NCBI GenBank assembly: GCA_027081065.1
Contig: JALWLW010000008.1
Span: forward strand, 6,446 to 70,445
Source of the DNA: Campylobacteraceae bacterium
Lineage (GTDB): Bacteria > Campylobacterota > Campylobacteria > Campylobacterales > Sulfurovaceae
Direction of reading: 5' to 3'
DNA length: 64,000 bases
Shown: positions 16,450 to 26,613 of the stretch, one piece after another
How the letters are laid out: each line of letters starts with the position of its first letter
Position numbering within the stretch: the stretch's first letter is position 1
Position numbers and translations under genes: made by a program
Notes under the pieces: generated by a model
Told to the model about the DNA's origin: nothing
The model's input: only the letters and a program-made list of their open reading frames with translations
Databases searched by the model: none

Positions 16450-17222
16450 TAGTGACCTCCTTTATCATGTGAACCTTCTGCATGTTCACCATTTCCATTT
16501 GGCATATCAATAAAAGACTCATTTGTTAAGTGATCATTGTGATTACCAAAAATTGGATCTAAAAATCTGTCTAAAATCGAGTGGTTTGGTGAACCAATTT
16601 GGTCAAGTTTCGTAATGTTATTAAAGAGTCCGTACCCTTCAATTCTCTCATGTGCTTGAGGATTAAGTGTATTGTTTCCTCCACCTACATAATAGTGTTT
16701 AGGGTCAGTATACTTTTCAGGTTTACGAACTTGAACATCACCTTGATGTTCCATAATATATCTTGAAATTTGTGAAGTTTCATCTTCAACATCTCCAAAG
16801 ATATTAGCTTCAACAGGACAAGCAACAACACAAGCTGGCATTAATCCACCTTCAATTCTATGAGCACAATAAGTACATTTATCAGCTGTATTAGACTCTG
16901 GATCCATATAAATCGCCCCATAAGGACAAGCCATCATACAACCAGCACAACCAATACATCTCTCTGAATCAATATTTACAATACCATTATCTAGATAATG
17001 TAAGGCAGATACTGGACAAATTCTCTCACATGGAGCATTTTCACAGTGATTACATCTTAAAGGTGTAAATGAACGTGAGGTATCAGGAAAAGACCCTATA
17101 TCTATATATTTTACACGTAAACGCCACGAACTAAGTGGTACTTCATTTTCAACTTTACAGGCAATCTCACAGCCTTTGCAACCCATGCAAAGGTTAAGAT
17201 CGACTAAAAAACCTAACTTCAT
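16449..17222 (-). CDS. Four-cluster 4Fe-4S electron transfer subunit (PsrB/SoeB-like)
   Basis: 257 residues with no signal peptide; this kind of subunit rides through the Tat system with the catalytic partner. Four cluster motifs are visible: CMGCKGCEIAC (12-22), CNHCENAPCERICP (54-67), CIGCAGCMMACP (91-102) and CTYCAHR followed by CVVACP. The last pair with its Arg/Gly spacer is typical of DmsB/PsrB/TtrB. The C-terminal 60 residues are His/Gly/Asn-rich and poorly conserved. First gene of the molybdoenzyme operon. Confidence 0.9.
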   Translation of the reverse strand: MKLGFLVDLNLCMGCKGCEIACKVENEVPLSSWRLRVKYIDIGSFPDTSRSFTPLRCNHCENAPCERICPVSALHYLDNGIVNIDSERCIGCAGCMMACPYGAIYMDPESNTADKCTYCAHRIEGGLMPACVVACPVEANIFGDVEDETSQISRYIMEHQGDVQVRKPEKYTDPKHYYVGGGNNTLNPQAHERIEGYGLFNNITKLDQIGSPNHSILDRFLDPIFGNHNDHLTNESFIDMPNGNGEHAEGSHDKGGH

Positions 17223-17294
17223 GTTTCCTCCTATTTGTTTTTAATATTAATTATTAACACTCAATAAAGTAAAATAATAATTTGAATTAATCGG

Positions 17295-17300
17295 AGTATA
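17295..17300 (-). promoter_or_regulatory. Candidate -10 box of the molybdoenzyme operon
   Basis: TATACT on the minus strand lies 73 bases before the Fe-S subunit start in the 253-base divergent gap 17223-17475. Upstream is AT-rich with T runs, as in other promoters of this window, and a 12-bp palindrome ACAAAATTTTGT occurs around 17314-17325. No copies of the soxX-type tandem repeat were found here. Confidence 0.35.
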
Positions 17301-17445
17301 ATATCATTTTTTACAAAATTTTGTCTTTAAAAAAAAGAGTTTTCTTAGATTTATCTTTAAAAATAGAACTTTTTAACTCACTTTTCATTTAACAGCTGAT
17401 GTTAATTAATAATACTAATTTTATTCATAAAAAAAAATGATAATA

Positions 17446-17451
17446 TATAAT
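17446..17451 (+). promoter_or_regulatory. Candidate -10 box of the DUF309 gene
   Basis: TATAAT lies 25 bases before the TTG start of the DUF309 gene, with a run of nine A residues just upstream. It is divergent from the molybdoenzyme operon promoter within the same 253-base gap. Confidence 0.4.
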
Positions 17452-17475
17452 TGAAGTAAAAAACAAAGGAAAAAT

Positions 17476-17817
17476 TTGCTAACAGAAAATCACGATTTAG
17501 AAGGTGCTTTACACGAATACCTAGCACTACTTGATAAAAAAGAATATTTTAATGCCCATGAAGTATTAGAAGAAGCATGGCATCCACTACGTAAAAAAAA
17601 CCATCCTTTAAAAAATTTAGCTAAGGGGCTTATTAATGGGGCTATTTGTTTTGAACACCTCAAACGTAATCGTACTGATGCTCTACGAAAAGCGACATCA
17701 GTACTCAACTCTTTTGAACGTCACAAACATTTATGTATCGAAGGAATTGAACATTATAATTTATTTAAAAAAAGTTGTAAAAAGATAGAAGCATTAAAAG
17801 CCTTACATAAGCTGTAA
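17476..17817 (+). CDS. DUF309 family protein
   Basis: 113 residues. The core EYFNAHEVLEEAWHP with LAKGLINGAICFEHLKRN is the signature of DUF309 proteins, small helical proteins of unknown role. The start is TTG, chosen because AAAGGA lies six bases upstream and no ATG occurs earlier in frame. It stands alone between the divergent molybdoenzyme operon and the convergent fabH operon. Confidence 0.75.
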   Translation: MLTENHDLEGALHEYLALLDKKEYFNAHEVLEEAWHPLRKKNHPLKNLAKGLINGAICFEHLKRNRTDALRKATSVLNSFERHKHLCIEGIEHYNLFKKSCKKIEALKALHKL

Positions 17818-17824
17818 GTTTGAT

Positions 17825-17852
17825 TTCATCGGACATGATAATGTTCGATGAA
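17825..17852. terminator. Hairpin between convergent DUF309 and fabH genes
   Basis: TTCATCGGACAT and ATGTTCGATGAA form a 12-bp stem with one G-T wobble and a 4-base loop, in the 40-base gap between two convergent genes. There is no clear T run on either side, so its use as a terminator for both directions is inferred mainly from position. Confidence 0.5.
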
Positions 17853-17857
17853 GTAAC

Positions 17858-18856
17858 TTATTTAGATTCCCCAGCAAAAGGCAACAAAGCAGAGGCCCAA
17901 GTAAGCCCTCCACCAAAAGTATCCAGTAACATCAATTCACCTTTTTTAAGACGACCAGACTCCCAAATATCATTAATTGCCATAGGTATAGAAGCTGCTG
18001 AAGTATTTCCATATTTTCCTACAGTTAAGACAACTTGCTCTTTTTTCATTTTCAGGGCATCTCCTACAGCTTTAATGATTCTATAGTTTGCTTGATGGGG
18101 TACAAAATGAGGAATATCATCTGAAACAATTTTATTTTTAGCTAAAATATCTTTTACATCTTTAGTCAACGTTTTTACAGCTAATTTAAATGTTTCATTC
18201 CCTTTCATCTGTACAAAATTTAAGCCCTCATCAATTACTTTTTGAGAAACAGGATGAATACAGCCAGGTGCTGGTGTTTTTAAAAAATCAGCATATGAAC
18301 CATCAGCTGAAGCATGAATATCAATTAATGCCTCAGCTTTATTTTCCGTAGCTGAGATAACAGCAGCACCTGCACCATCACCAAATAAAATACAAGTTGT
18401 TCTATCTGTATAATCAACAATGGAAGAGAATTTTTCAGCCCCGATAATAAGCACATGTTTTTTCATACCAGATTCAATAAAAGCTTTTGCTACAGATAAT
18501 GCATAAACAAATCCTGAACATGCTGCTGAAATATCAAAAGCTTGAACATTTTTAATACCCAATTTATCTGAAATAATACAAGAAGTAGCTGGCATATTAA
18601 AATAATCGGGAGTAACTGTAGCACAAACAACTAAATCAATATCTGAATATTTCAATCCAGCTCTCTCAATCGCTACCTTAGCAGCTTTAGTAGCCATATC
18701 ACTTGTATACTCATCCTCTGCAGCTATTCTACGTTCTGAGATTCCTGTACGTTTTAAAATCCATTCATCACTGGTATCAACCATTGTTTCCAAATCGCTA
18801 TTACTTAATACTTTAGAGGGGACATAAGCCCCAATAGAATGAAATTTGGCGTACAT
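17858..18856 (-). CDS. fabH: 3-oxoacyl-ACP synthase III (FabH)
   Basis: 332 residues, normal length. FabH starts fatty acid synthesis by condensing acetyl-CoA with malonyl-ACP. The catalytic cysteine is in DISAACSGFVYAL (near residue 113); the His and Asn of the triad are in VPHQANYRI and GKYGNTSAASIP. The C-terminal GGGLTWASALL motif is typical. It follows plsX by 8 bases in the order rpmF-plsX-fabH common in bacteria. Confidence 0.95.
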   Translation of the reverse strand: MYAKFHSIGAYVPSKVLSNSDLETMVDTSDEWILKRTGISERRIAAEDEYTSDMATKAAKVAIERAGLKYSDIDLVVCATVTPDYFNMPATSCIISDKLGIKNVQAFDISAACSGFVYALSVAKAFIESGMKKHVLIIGAEKFSSIVDYTDRTTCILFGDGAGAAVISATENKAEALIDIHASADGSYADFLKTPAPGCIHPVSQKVIDEGLNFVQMKGNETFKLAVKTLTKDVKDILAKNKIVSDDIPHFVPHQANYRIIKAVGDALKMKKEQVVLTVGKYGNTSAASIPMAINDIWESGRLKKGELMLLDTFGGGLTWASALLPFAGESK

Positions 18857-18864
18857 TATTTCCC

Positions 18865-19854
18865 CTATGCGTTGTTTTTCACTAGTAACTCTTCAATGCT
18901 TTTATTAACACCTGAATCACTGTATGCTATGGCTTGAAAAATTGCATTTTTAATCGCCTTAGCATTACTTTTTCCGTGTGATATAATAGCACAACCTTTT
19001 ACTCCAAGTAAAGGTGCACCACCATATTCTGCATAATCTACTTTCTCTTTAAGCTTTTTAAACACTTTTTTCTTCATCATAAAAGCCCCAATTTTTGCAG
19101 GAATAGACTTTTTAATGTGCGTTTTCATTAAAGTAAATACGGTTGAGACAACACCTTCACTGGCTTTAAGTACAATATTTCCTGTATACCCATCGCAAAC
19201 AACAACATCCATTGAAGCATTAAAAATATCTGACCCCTCAACATTACCTTGAAAACCTGGAACATTTTTCATTAACTTAAAAGCTTCCTTGGTTAAAGCA
19301 TTACCTTTAGAATCCTCTTCACCATTCGAAAGAAGTCCAACCCTTGGTGTTTCTAAACCCAAAACTTTTTGTGCGTAAACTTCACCCATAATAGCAAACT
19401 CATAAAGATTTTGAGGTGTACAATCCGTGACTGCACCCACATCTAAAAGTAAGGTTTTTGAAGCAATGGTTGGCATAATCGTTGCTAATGCTGGTTTACC
19501 AATGCCAGGTAAACGCCCAATTCTAAGTGTTGCCAAAGTCATGGTAGCACCAGAGTGTCCAGCTGAGACTACCCCATCAGCCAAGCCATCTCTTACCAAC
19601 TCTACTGCTTTAAAAATTGAGGACTCTTTTCTTTTTAATGCAGAAGTTGCCTGATCTGACATAGAGATAACATCAGAAGATTCTACAATTTCTACTTTAG
19701 AATGATAATATTTAGGAAGAAATGAAATAATTTGTTCTCTATCACCTACAAGTATAGGTAAAAATTTTTTTTTATGTAGTGCTTGTACTACACCCTCTAT
19801 AATAGGTTCGGGACCAAAGTCCCCACCCATTGCATCAATGGCAATTCTAATCAT
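18865..19854 (-). CDS. plsX: Phosphate acyltransferase PlsX
   Basis: 329 residues. PlsX makes acyl-phosphate from acyl-ACP for phospholipid synthesis. The start MIRIAIDAMGGDFGPEPIIEG contains the family's opening glycine-rich motif, and VSAGHSGATMTLATLR and VVCDGYTGNIVLKASEG are also typical. It lies 14 bases after rpmF and 8 before fabH. Confidence 0.95.
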   Translation of the reverse strand: MIRIAIDAMGGDFGPEPIIEGVVQALHKKKFLPILVGDREQIISFLPKYYHSKVEIVESSDVISMSDQATSALKRKESSIFKAVELVRDGLADGVVSAGHSGATMTLATLRIGRLPGIGKPALATIMPTIASKTLLLDVGAVTDCTPQNLYEFAIMGEVYAQKVLGLETPRVGLLSNGEEDSKGNALTKEAFKLMKNVPGFQGNVEGSDIFNASMDVVVCDGYTGNIVLKASEGVVSTVFTLMKTHIKKSIPAKIGAFMMKKKVFKKLKEKVDYAEYGGAPLLGVKGCAIISHGKSNAKAIKNAIFQAIAYSDSGVNKSIEELLVKNNA

Positions 19855-19868
19855 TCAGAACTACTTAC

Positions 19869-20030
19869 TTATGCTTTTGTTGTGTTATACTCACCAGTTG
19901 TCATATTCATGTGGTGAGGCATTCTCCATGTACCATCTGCATCTTTTACAGGTCTTGGTAATGTTAATTTATAATGCGTTCTTCTTTTCGCTGATCTGGT
20001 CTTAGAGACACGTCTTTTAGGTACTGCCAT
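19869..20030 (-). CDS. rpmF: 50S ribosomal protein L32
   Basis: A 53-residue protein beginning [20 protein letters not shown], the standard L32 N-terminus, with the middle segment [20 protein letters not shown]. No CxxC zinc pair is present, so this is the zinc-free form. It lies between yceD and plsX, the usual place of rpmF, and has AAAAGGAATT ahead of the ATG. Confidence 0.95.
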   Translation of the reverse strand: MAVPKRRVSKTRSAKRRTHYKLTLPRPVKDADGTWRMPHHMNMTTGEYNTTKA

Positions 20031-20051
20031 AATTAATTCCTTTTATTTTTA

Positions 20052-20426
20052 TTAAAATTCTTGTTCGAATTCATGCTCATCTTCATCACACTGTTTACAA
20101 TAATGGAATGAGTTTTGAACAGATGCTATTTCACTTTGAACAATAAATTCAAGGTCAATAACACCATCAATAAATTCGATTATATCTAAATCATCTTCAG
20201 TCTCAACAACTTCATCTAACAAGGTTAAATGAAGAGGTGATTTCATATCATAATGATACTCATCACCACATCTATCACATAGCAGTTTAACCTGACCATC
20301 AAGATTGCCTTCGAGTCTTAATCGATGATAACCACTTTTTGCCAGAGTACCTTCTAATTTCACACCATCAACTGTTAATTCAAAAGGTTTTTTCGTCTGA
20401 CCCACTTTATCAAAAACTATTTTCAT
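20052..20426 (-). CDS. YceD/DUF177 family protein
   Basis: 124 residues, with a CDRCGDEYHYD pair near residues 70-80 and a C-terminal CKQCDEDEHEFEQEF tail, typical of DUF177 (YceD). Members are nearly always encoded next to rpmF and are linked to 23S rRNA processing or large-subunit assembly. It starts 12 bases after ndk and ends 21 bases before rpmF. Confidence 0.85.
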   Translation of the reverse strand: MKIVFDKVGQTKKPFELTVDGVKLEGTLAKSGYHRLRLEGNLDGQVKLLCDRCGDEYHYDMKSPLHLTLLDEVVETEDDLDIIEFIDGVIDLEFIVQSEIASVQNSFHYCKQCDEDEHEFEQEF

Positions 20427-20438
20427 AGTCTTAAAGCC

Positions 20439-20852
20439 TTATACAAGCTCTCTTTGTGCAAAGAAAAAATTAATTTCATTTACTGCATTCTCAACAGAGT
20501 CAGAACCATGAACAGCATTAGCATCAATACTTTCTGCAAAGTCAGCTCTAATAGTTCCAGCTTCTGCTTCAGCAGGGTTTGTAGCACCCATTAAATCTCT
20601 ATTTGTCTGCATTGCATTTTCACCTTCAAGTACAGTTACAACAACTGGTCCAGAAATCATAAACTCAACAAGATCTTTAAAAAAAGGTCGCTCTGCATGA
20701 ATAGCATAAAACTCTTCAGCATCTGATTTAGATAATTGAATTTTTTTAGTTGCTGCAATTCTAAGGTTTGCTGCTTCGAAACGAGCAAGAATTTGTCCTA
20801 CTACATTTTTAGCTACTGCATCTGGTTTAATGATTGATAATGTTTGTTCCAC
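20439..20852 (-). CDS. ndk: Nucleoside diphosphate kinase
   Basis: 137 residues from a GTG start, chosen because GGAG lies six bases upstream and the protein then opens [13 protein letters not shown] as in relatives; an ATG four codons earlier is less likely. The active-site His is in NAVHGSDS near residue 116, with [11 protein letters not shown] and GATNPAEA motifs. It moves phosphate from ATP to other nucleoside diphosphates. A 28-base inverted repeat (TAGTGATT and AATCACTA, 20871-20898) lies in its leader. Confidence 0.95.
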   Translation of the reverse strand: MEQTLSIIKPDAVAKNVVGQILARFEAANLRIAATKKIQLSKSDAEEFYAIHAERPFFKDLVEFMISGPVVVTVLEGENAMQTNRDLMGATNPAEAEAGTIRADFAESIDANAVHGSDSVENAVNEINFFFAQRELV

Positions 20853-20986
20853 GATTTGCTCCATTAAGCTTAGTGATTTAATTAAAAAGTAATCACTACT
20901 AAAGTATTTTGAGCTGGAATTATATCTGAAATTATTTAAGAAAAAGATTTATTCAAAAGGAGATTTTAAAGTAAAAGAAAATTAGC

Positions 20987-21018
20987 TGTAAATCATAGTA
21001 ACAAAACTATGATTTACA
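20987..21018 (-). terminator. Terminator of the ferredoxin gene
   Basis: A perfect 13-bp inverted repeat (TGTAAATCATAGT and ACTATGATTTACA) with a 6-base loop lies 11 bases after the ferredoxin stop. On the minus strand it is followed by GCTAATTTTCTTTTACTTT, which is T-rich. Confidence 0.65.
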
Positions 21019-21029
21019 AAGGTTAAGAC

Positions 21030-21305
21030 TTAGTCCTCAACTACATCTGTACCTGGCTCACCTCTTTCTGGATGAAGTGTTAAACCATCTTTTGGCTCAT
21101 CCCAAACGATACATTCATCTGTTGGACATGCTTCAGCACAAGCTGGAACATCAAAGTGACCTACACACTCAACACATTTGTCTTCGTATACGTAATAGAT
21201 ATCCTCATCTAGTGGGTTATCATCCTCATCTACAATTGCTTCTGTTGGACATTCGTCAATACATGCTGCACAGTTGATACAAGTATCTAAAATTTTTACT
21301 GCCAT
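21030..21305 (-). CDS. 2[4Fe-4S] ferredoxin, Allochromatium type
   Basis: 91 residues, acidic. Cluster I uses C9xxC12xxC15xxxC19P. Cluster II has the long spacer C44xxC47x8C56xxxC60P, the mark of the Allochromatium-type low-potential ferredoxins (often named FdxA or YfhL) rather than the clostridial type. It stands alone between metK and ndk with its own terminator, and likely serves central redox reactions such as oxoacid:ferredoxin enzymes. Confidence 0.9.
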   Translation of the reverse strand: MAVKILDTCINCAACIDECPTEAIVDEDDNPLDEDIYYVYEDKCVECVGHFDVPACAEACPTDECIVWDEPKDGLTLHPERGEPGTDVVED

Positions 21306-21466
21306 TTTAATTCCTTAATTTTAAGTTACCAAACTATAACCAAAGTAGATTAAAAAAATCTTTAATTGATACATATTCAAGTTTTAAATTGATACAAATC
21401 GTAGCAAATTCTCCTATTATTATAGTTTTAAAAATTGATAATCATATTCAAAATTATTTTTTAAAA

Positions 21467-22627
21467 CTATGCTAGTTTTAGATAAGATTTAATATCAGCA
21501 ACCCTATTAAGCTCTTCCCAAGAAAAACCCATATTTTCTCTACCAAAATGACCATAAGTAGCTGTCTTTTTATAAATAGGTTGAAGTAAATCTAATGCCT
21601 CTATAATCCCTGCTGGAGAGAGATTAAAAAGTTTTTCAACACATCTTTCTATTTTACTTTCACTAATATTTGATGTACCATGCGTATCTACCATAATAGA
21701 AATAGGTTGTACCACGCCAATAGCATAAGCAATTTGAATGGTCAATTTTTCAGCGACCCCAGCTGCTACTAAATTTTTGGCTACATGTCGTGCTGCATAT
21801 GCTGCTGAACGATCAACTTTTGTAGGATCTTTACCAGAAAAAGCCCCTCCACCATGGGGACAAGCACCTCCATAAGTGTCTACAATAATTTTACGACCTG
21901 TTAATCCAGCATCCCCTTGAGGTCCACCAATTACAAAACGTCCTGTTGGATTAATATGATAAATAGTATCAGCTGATAAAAGTTTTTGAGGAATAACAGC
22001 TTCAATCACTTCTGTCATAACAGCTTTTTTTAAAATTTCTTGACTCACCTCTTCATCATGTTGTGTTGAGACTACTATTGTATCAATCTCTACGGGTTTA
22101 CCATCAATATATTTAACACTTACTTGAGCTTTACCGTCAGGTCTTAAAAAAGGAATTGTACCATTCTTTCTAACTTCTGATAATTTTGCTGTAATTTTAT
22201 GTGCCAAAGAGATGGGTAGAGGCATCAGTTCCTCCGTCTCTTTACAAGCATAACCAAACATTAATCCTTGGTCTCCAGCTCCAATTTCACCTGAGTCTTG
22301 ATCTACCCCTTGACTAATGTCCGGACTCTGCTCCCCAATACCATTCAACACACCAGCTGAACGGTAATCAAATCCAAAAGAAGCATTAGTATAACCAATT
22401 TCACGGATTACTTCTCTTGCTATCTCTTGCATTGGAGCATAAATTTCAGTTTTCAATTCACCTGCAATAACACAAAAACCATTTGAAAGTAATGTTTCAC
22501 ACGCTACTCTTGCGTTGGGGTCTCGTGCAATAATATAATCTAAAATTGCATCAGAAACTTGGTCTGCCATCTTATCGGGGTGCCCCTCCGTTACTGATTC
22601 AGAAGTGAAAATATACTCTTTTATCAT
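21467..22627 (-). CDS. metK: S-adenosylmethionine synthase
   Basis: 386 residues. The enzyme makes S-adenosylmethionine from methionine and ATP. Signature motifs are [20 protein letters not shown] near the start and [16 protein letters not shown] near residue 262. Its start overlaps the dxs stop by four bases, so it is the last gene of the lysA-pheA-hisC-dxs-metK run. Confidence 0.97.
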   Translation of the reverse strand: MIKEYIFTSESVTEGHPDKMADQVSDAILDYIIARDPNARVACETLLSNGFCVIAGELKTEIYAPMQEIAREVIREIGYTNASFGFDYRSAGVLNGIGEQSPDISQGVDQDSGEIGAGDQGLMFGYACKETEELMPLPISLAHKITAKLSEVRKNGTIPFLRPDGKAQVSVKYIDGKPVEIDTIVVSTQHDEEVSQEILKKAVMTEVIEAVIPQKLLSADTIYHINPTGRFVIGGPQGDAGLTGRKIIVDTYGGACPHGGGAFSGKDPTKVDRSAAYAARHVAKNLVAAGVAEKLTIQIAYAIGVVQPISIMVDTHGTSNISESKIERCVEKLFNLSPAGIIEALDLLQPIYKKTATYGHFGRENMGFSWEELNRVADIKSYLKLA

Positions 22628-24462
22628 TCTAATGTTACCTTAATTTTTTTAGCCAACTGTTCAGGTAAAATGCCTAAAGACTCTTCTACAAGTTTTGTAT
22701 TTCCATGCGTAATAAAGTTATCATCATATTCAAAAGTTATCAATTCAACATCTGAAATTTTCTCTTCTGCTAAAAGTTCTAAAATAGCTGAACCTACACC
22801 ACCCATTTTTACAGAATCTGAAAAGATATACCATTTTTTATGTGTCAAAGCTAATGCTAATAAAGCTTCTTTATCTAAAGGTTTTACAAACCTTAAATCT
22901 AAAATACTTATATTAGCTTCTAAAAGTTCAGCAACTTGTTCTGCTCGTCCAACACCATTACCATACCCGACAAAAAGAATATCTTCTCCCTCCTGAATTA
23001 AACGTGACTTTCCTAACTCAAAAGGGGTTGCATCTTCATCTTGTGAGGTAAATGCACCTCTTGGATATCTAAATGCACAAGGTGTTGAAAAATCTTTTGC
23101 AAAGAGCATTGCTTGTTTCATACTACTATTTGATGAGGGAGCAAATATGGTCATATTTGGAATAGCACGTAAATAAGAGATGTCAAACACTCCTTGATGT
23201 GTCTCTCCATCTTCACCCACTATTCCAGCTCTATCAATGGCAAAAGCGACTCCTAAATTCATAAGACAGATGTCATGAATAAGTTGGTCATACCCTCTTT
23301 GTAAAAATGTTGAATACAATGTACAAAAAGGTTTAAACCCCTCTTTGGCTAAAGGTCCCATGGAAGTGACTGCATGTTGTTCGGCAATGGCAACATCCCA
23401 AAAACGCTTCGGATACTTTGCCATGGCAGATGCCATTCCCGTACCACTTGGCATAGCTGCTGTAACCCCTACAACTTTTTCATCTTCATCAGCCAACATA
23501 ACCAAAGTTTCTGCAAAAATAGCTGTTGATGCTTTAGCTGATTTTTTCTTTTGTGATGCTCCTGTTTCTACATCAAAAGCACCAACACCATGCCAATGCT
23601 CTTTGTCTGACCCAGCACCTTCAGCAACCTCATAGCCTTTACCCTTGGTTGTTTGCATATGGATAATCACAGGTCTATTCATGCCTTTAGCAATTTTTAA
23701 AGTCTCAATAATAGACTCGATATTATGCCCATCAATAGGACCGATATACTCTAAACCAAGCTCTTCAAACAAAATTCCAGGGGTAATAAGATGAAATGAC
23801 TCTTCAAAGCGTCTTGCCAAATAAGTTGCACCATCAGGCAAAGACTCTAGCATCTCTTTTGTTTTAGCTTTAAACTTTTGATAAAAAGGAGATGCCATTT
23901 TTTGAGATAAAATACGACTCAATGCCCCAATAGGGGATGCAATACTCATCTCATTATCATTTAAAATAATAATGGCTGGATATTTTCTATCTCCTAGTTC
24001 ATTCATCGCTTCATAAACCATACCAGCTGACATTGAGCCATCACCAATAACAGCTAAAGGAACACGATGTTCCTCTTCTCCTTTTAAAACAATCGCCTTC
24101 GCTGCTCCTGTTGCTAAAGAGATAGAGGTTGAAGAGTGTCCTGCTATATAATAGTCACACTCTGACTCTTTAGGTTTGGTATAACCTGAAATACCACCAA
24201 ATTGGCGTAATGTATCAAAACTATCCCATCTATTAGTCAACAACTTATGCGCATATGCTTGATGCGATACATCAAAAATAAAAGGATTCACTTTTGCATC
24301 AAAGACAGCATGCATCGCAACAATAATGTCTGTAGAACCTAAAGTTGAACTTAAATGCCCTCCATTTTTACTCACCGTTGCTAGAATTTTTTCTCTTACC
24401 TCTTTGGCAATAGTCTCTAACTCTTCAATACTTTTAGTTTTTAAATCGCCAAATTTACTCAT
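22624..24462 (-). CDS. dxs: 1-deoxy-D-xylulose-5-phosphate synthase
   Basis: 612 residues. It joins pyruvate and glyceraldehyde 3-phosphate in the first step of the MEP isoprenoid pathway. Thiamine diphosphate and metal-binding motifs are visible as [17 protein letters not shown] near residues 137-153; the N-terminal GGHLSSTLG and the AFRYPRG segment are also typical. It overlaps hisC by 8 bases and metK by 4. Confidence 0.96.
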   Translation of the reverse strand: MSKFGDLKTKSIEELETIAKEVREKILATVSKNGGHLSSTLGSTDIIVAMHAVFDAKVNPFIFDVSHQAYAHKLLTNRWDSFDTLRQFGGISGYTKPKESECDYYIAGHSSTSISLATGAAKAIVLKGEEEHRVPLAVIGDGSMSAGMVYEAMNELGDRKYPAIIILNDNEMSIASPIGALSRILSQKMASPFYQKFKAKTKEMLESLPDGATYLARRFEESFHLITPGILFEELGLEYIGPIDGHNIESIIETLKIAKGMNRPVIIHMQTTKGKGYEVAEGAGSDKEHWHGVGAFDVETGASQKKKSAKASTAIFAETLVMLADEDEKVVGVTAAMPSGTGMASAMAKYPKRFWDVAIAEQHAVTSMGPLAKEGFKPFCTLYSTFLQRGYDQLIHDICLMNLGVAFAIDRAGIVGEDGETHQGVFDISYLRAIPNMTIFAPSSNSSMKQAMLFAKDFSTPCAFRYPRGAFTSQDEDATPFELGKSRLIQEGEDILFVGYGNGVGRAEQVAELLEANISILDLRFVKPLDKEALLALALTHKKWYIFSDSVKMGGVGSAILELLAEEKISDVELITFEYDDNFITHGNTKLVEESLGILPEQLAKKIKVTLE

Positions 24463-25555
24463 CTAATACCTTTCTCATAACCTCAAAAAGTCTGTCATTT
24501 TGTTCTGCTGTTCCAATGGTAATACGTACAGCATTCATCCCATAAGAGGCTAAATTCCTAATAATAACCCCCTCTTTTAAAAGTTTATCGGCTAATAGTG
24601 TTGAATTAATACTCTCTTCAAACAGATAAGTAATAAAGTTTGTATAACTCTCAATACAAGAAAAACCTTGTTCTTTAGCAAAAGCTTCATAACGACCAAT
24701 CTCTTGGGTATGTAAAGCAATCGACTCTTCTACAAATTTTTCATCTTTACAGGCTTCAATAGCTGCAGCTAAAGAGAGTGTTGTTATGTTAAAAGGTGGT
24801 CGCATCTTATAAAGTTGTGAAATTAACGCTGTATTAGCAATACCATACCCTACACGCATTCCTCCTAAACCATAAGCTTTAGAAAATGTTCCCAAATAGA
24901 TAACATTAGAATAAGCAGTTAAATCATTGGGACTCAAAGCATACTCAGCATCTTTAGCAACTGCATACTCCATGTATGCTCCATCTACAACAACCAAAGT
25001 CTCTTTATCTATGGCTTCAATAATTTTTAAAACATCTTCTCTTTTTGTCGCATCTCCTGTTGGATTATTTGGAGTACATAAGTAAACGATTTTTGGTTTA
25101 TGTTCATGATATGCTTCTATGAACTCATCTACTTTATGTTCATAAGAGGCTGTTCTAATAATCTCTGCACCCATCTGTTTAGCATAAATTTCATACATGG
25201 CAAAAGTAACTCTTGACATCAGTACTTTATCATTTGGCATTAATAAAGCACGTGCAACAAATTCTAAAACTTGATCTGACCCAGCACCAATAATAATATT
25301 GTCACTTTTGACTGAAAATTTGGATGCCAAAGCATCTTTGAGTTCAAACATAGAATCATCAGGATATAAAAATGCTTTATGGGCATTAGCAGAAATCACC
25401 TCTGCTACTTTGGGGCTACAGCCTTTAGGATTCTCATTAGAAGCCAATTTTACAACCGATTCAGGTTTAATTCCAAACTCTCTTACTACGAGTTCAATGG
25501 GTTTTCCTGCTTCATAAATCTTAATACCTTCTAGTGCTTTGTTAAATATCATCAT
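24455..25555 (-). CDS. hisC: Histidinol-phosphate aminotransferase
   Basis: 366 residues, fold-type I PLP enzyme. The cofactor lysine is in [33 protein letters not shown] and [10 protein letters not shown] are typical of HisC. It may also act on aromatic keto acids, given its place directly after pheA, with which it overlaps by 14 bases. Overlaps dxs by 8 bases. Confidence 0.92.
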   Translation of the reverse strand: MMIFNKALEGIKIYEAGKPIELVVREFGIKPESVVKLASNENPKGCSPKVAEVISANAHKAFLYPDDSMFELKDALASKFSVKSDNIIIGAGSDQVLEFVARALLMPNDKVLMSRVTFAMYEIYAKQMGAEIIRTASYEHKVDEFIEAYHEHKPKIVYLCTPNNPTGDATKREDVLKIIEAIDKETLVVVDGAYMEYAVAKDAEYALSPNDLTAYSNVIYLGTFSKAYGLGGMRVGYGIANTALISQLYKMRPPFNITTLSLAAAIEACKDEKFVEESIALHTQEIGRYEAFAKEQGFSCIESYTNFITYLFEESINSTLLADKLLKEGVIIRNLASYGMNAVRITIGTAEQNDRLFEVMRKVLDE

Positions 25556-26600
25556 TTTCCTTTACGTACGAGCCTAAAATTTTAATTACATCTCTATTTC
25601 TTTTCATAATCTCTACAATATGTGCATCATCCTTATGTCCATTGAATTCAATAAAAAAAATAGACTCACCCTCTACAATATGCGATTTTATTTTTGTTAA
25701 ATTCACTTCACAACGCTCAAAATCATTTAAAAATTCAACCAAAGCACCAGGAGTATTTGAAAGACGAACTAACATAGAAGTTTTATCATCACCTGAAGGT
25801 AAATTATCAAAATTACTAATAATAAAAAAACGTGTTTTATTGTCAGCACAATCCTCAATGTTTTCAAATAAAATTGGTAAGTTATACATCTTAGCAGCTA
25901 CATCAGCACAAATAGCAGCAGCACCCTCCTCTTCCATCGCAATTTTAGCTGCTTTAGCTGTAGAGTCTAAAAAAACATACTCTACCTCATTTAAACCACA
26001 AGATTTTAAAAAAATAGAACATTGATCAAAAGCTATATCTCTTGAATAAATTTTTTTAATCTCTGAAATATTATTACATCTTGTTGCTAAGGTATGATGT
26101 ATGCCCACAAAAACTTCTGCAATAATTTTTAAATCATACTCTTTTAAACAATTAATCGTCTCACTCACAATACCATTGGAAGAGTTTTCAATAGGAATAA
26201 CACCAAATTTGGCTGTTCCTCTATTGACTTCTCTAAATACTGAAGAGATAGAATCCATTGCTAAGTAAGCACTCATTGCACCAAATTTCATCTCTGCTGC
26301 TTGATGGGTAAATGTGGCTTCAGGTCCAAGGTAAGCAATGGCTTCTGGTCGTTCTAAGTTTCGTGCTACTGCAAACATCTCTAAGAACAATGCATCAATC
26401 GCTTTGTCCGTTAACTTACCACTATTTTTGGCTTTCAAGCGATTTAAGATGGATTGTTCTCGCTCTGGTCGGTAAATAGGAGCACCTGTGGTATTTTTAA
26501 GTTCACCCACTTGATGAACATACTCCATACGTTTATTATAGAGTTCTAATAATTGGTCATCTATATTATCAATCTCAACGCGTAGTTCATCCAATGTCAT
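25542..26600 (-). CDS. pheA: Bifunctional chorismate mutase / prephenate dehydratase
   Basis: 352 residues in three parts: an AroQ-type chorismate mutase (about 1-85, [19 protein letters not shown]), a prephenate dehydratase domain (about 93-270, [36 protein letters not shown]) and a C-terminal ACT domain (about 280-350) that senses phenylalanine. It makes phenylpyruvate for phenylalanine. Located between lysA and hisC in an overlapping operon. Confidence 0.95.
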   Translation of the reverse strand: MTLDELRVEIDNIDDQLLELYNKRMEYVHQVGELKNTTGAPIYRPEREQSILNRLKAKNSGKLTDKAIDALFLEMFAVARNLERPEAIAYLGPEATFTHQAAEMKFGAMSAYLAMDSISSVFREVNRGTAKFGVIPIENSSNGIVSETINCLKEYDLKIIAEVFVGIHHTLATRCNNISEIKKIYSRDIAFDQCSIFLKSCGLNEVEYVFLDSTAKAAKIAMEEEGAAAICADVAAKMYNLPILFENIEDCADNKTRFFIISNFDNLPSGDDKTSMLVRLSNTPGALVEFLNDFERCEVNLTKIKSHIVEGESIFFIEFNGHKDDAHIVEIMKRNRDVIKILGSYVKENDDI

Positions 26601-26613
26601 GCTCTATCCTTTT

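Noticed and set aside
25642..26025. Plus-strand frame of 127 codons opposite pheA
   Set aside because: It lies wholly inside the well-supported pheA coding region, has no recognisable domain and no ribosome site.
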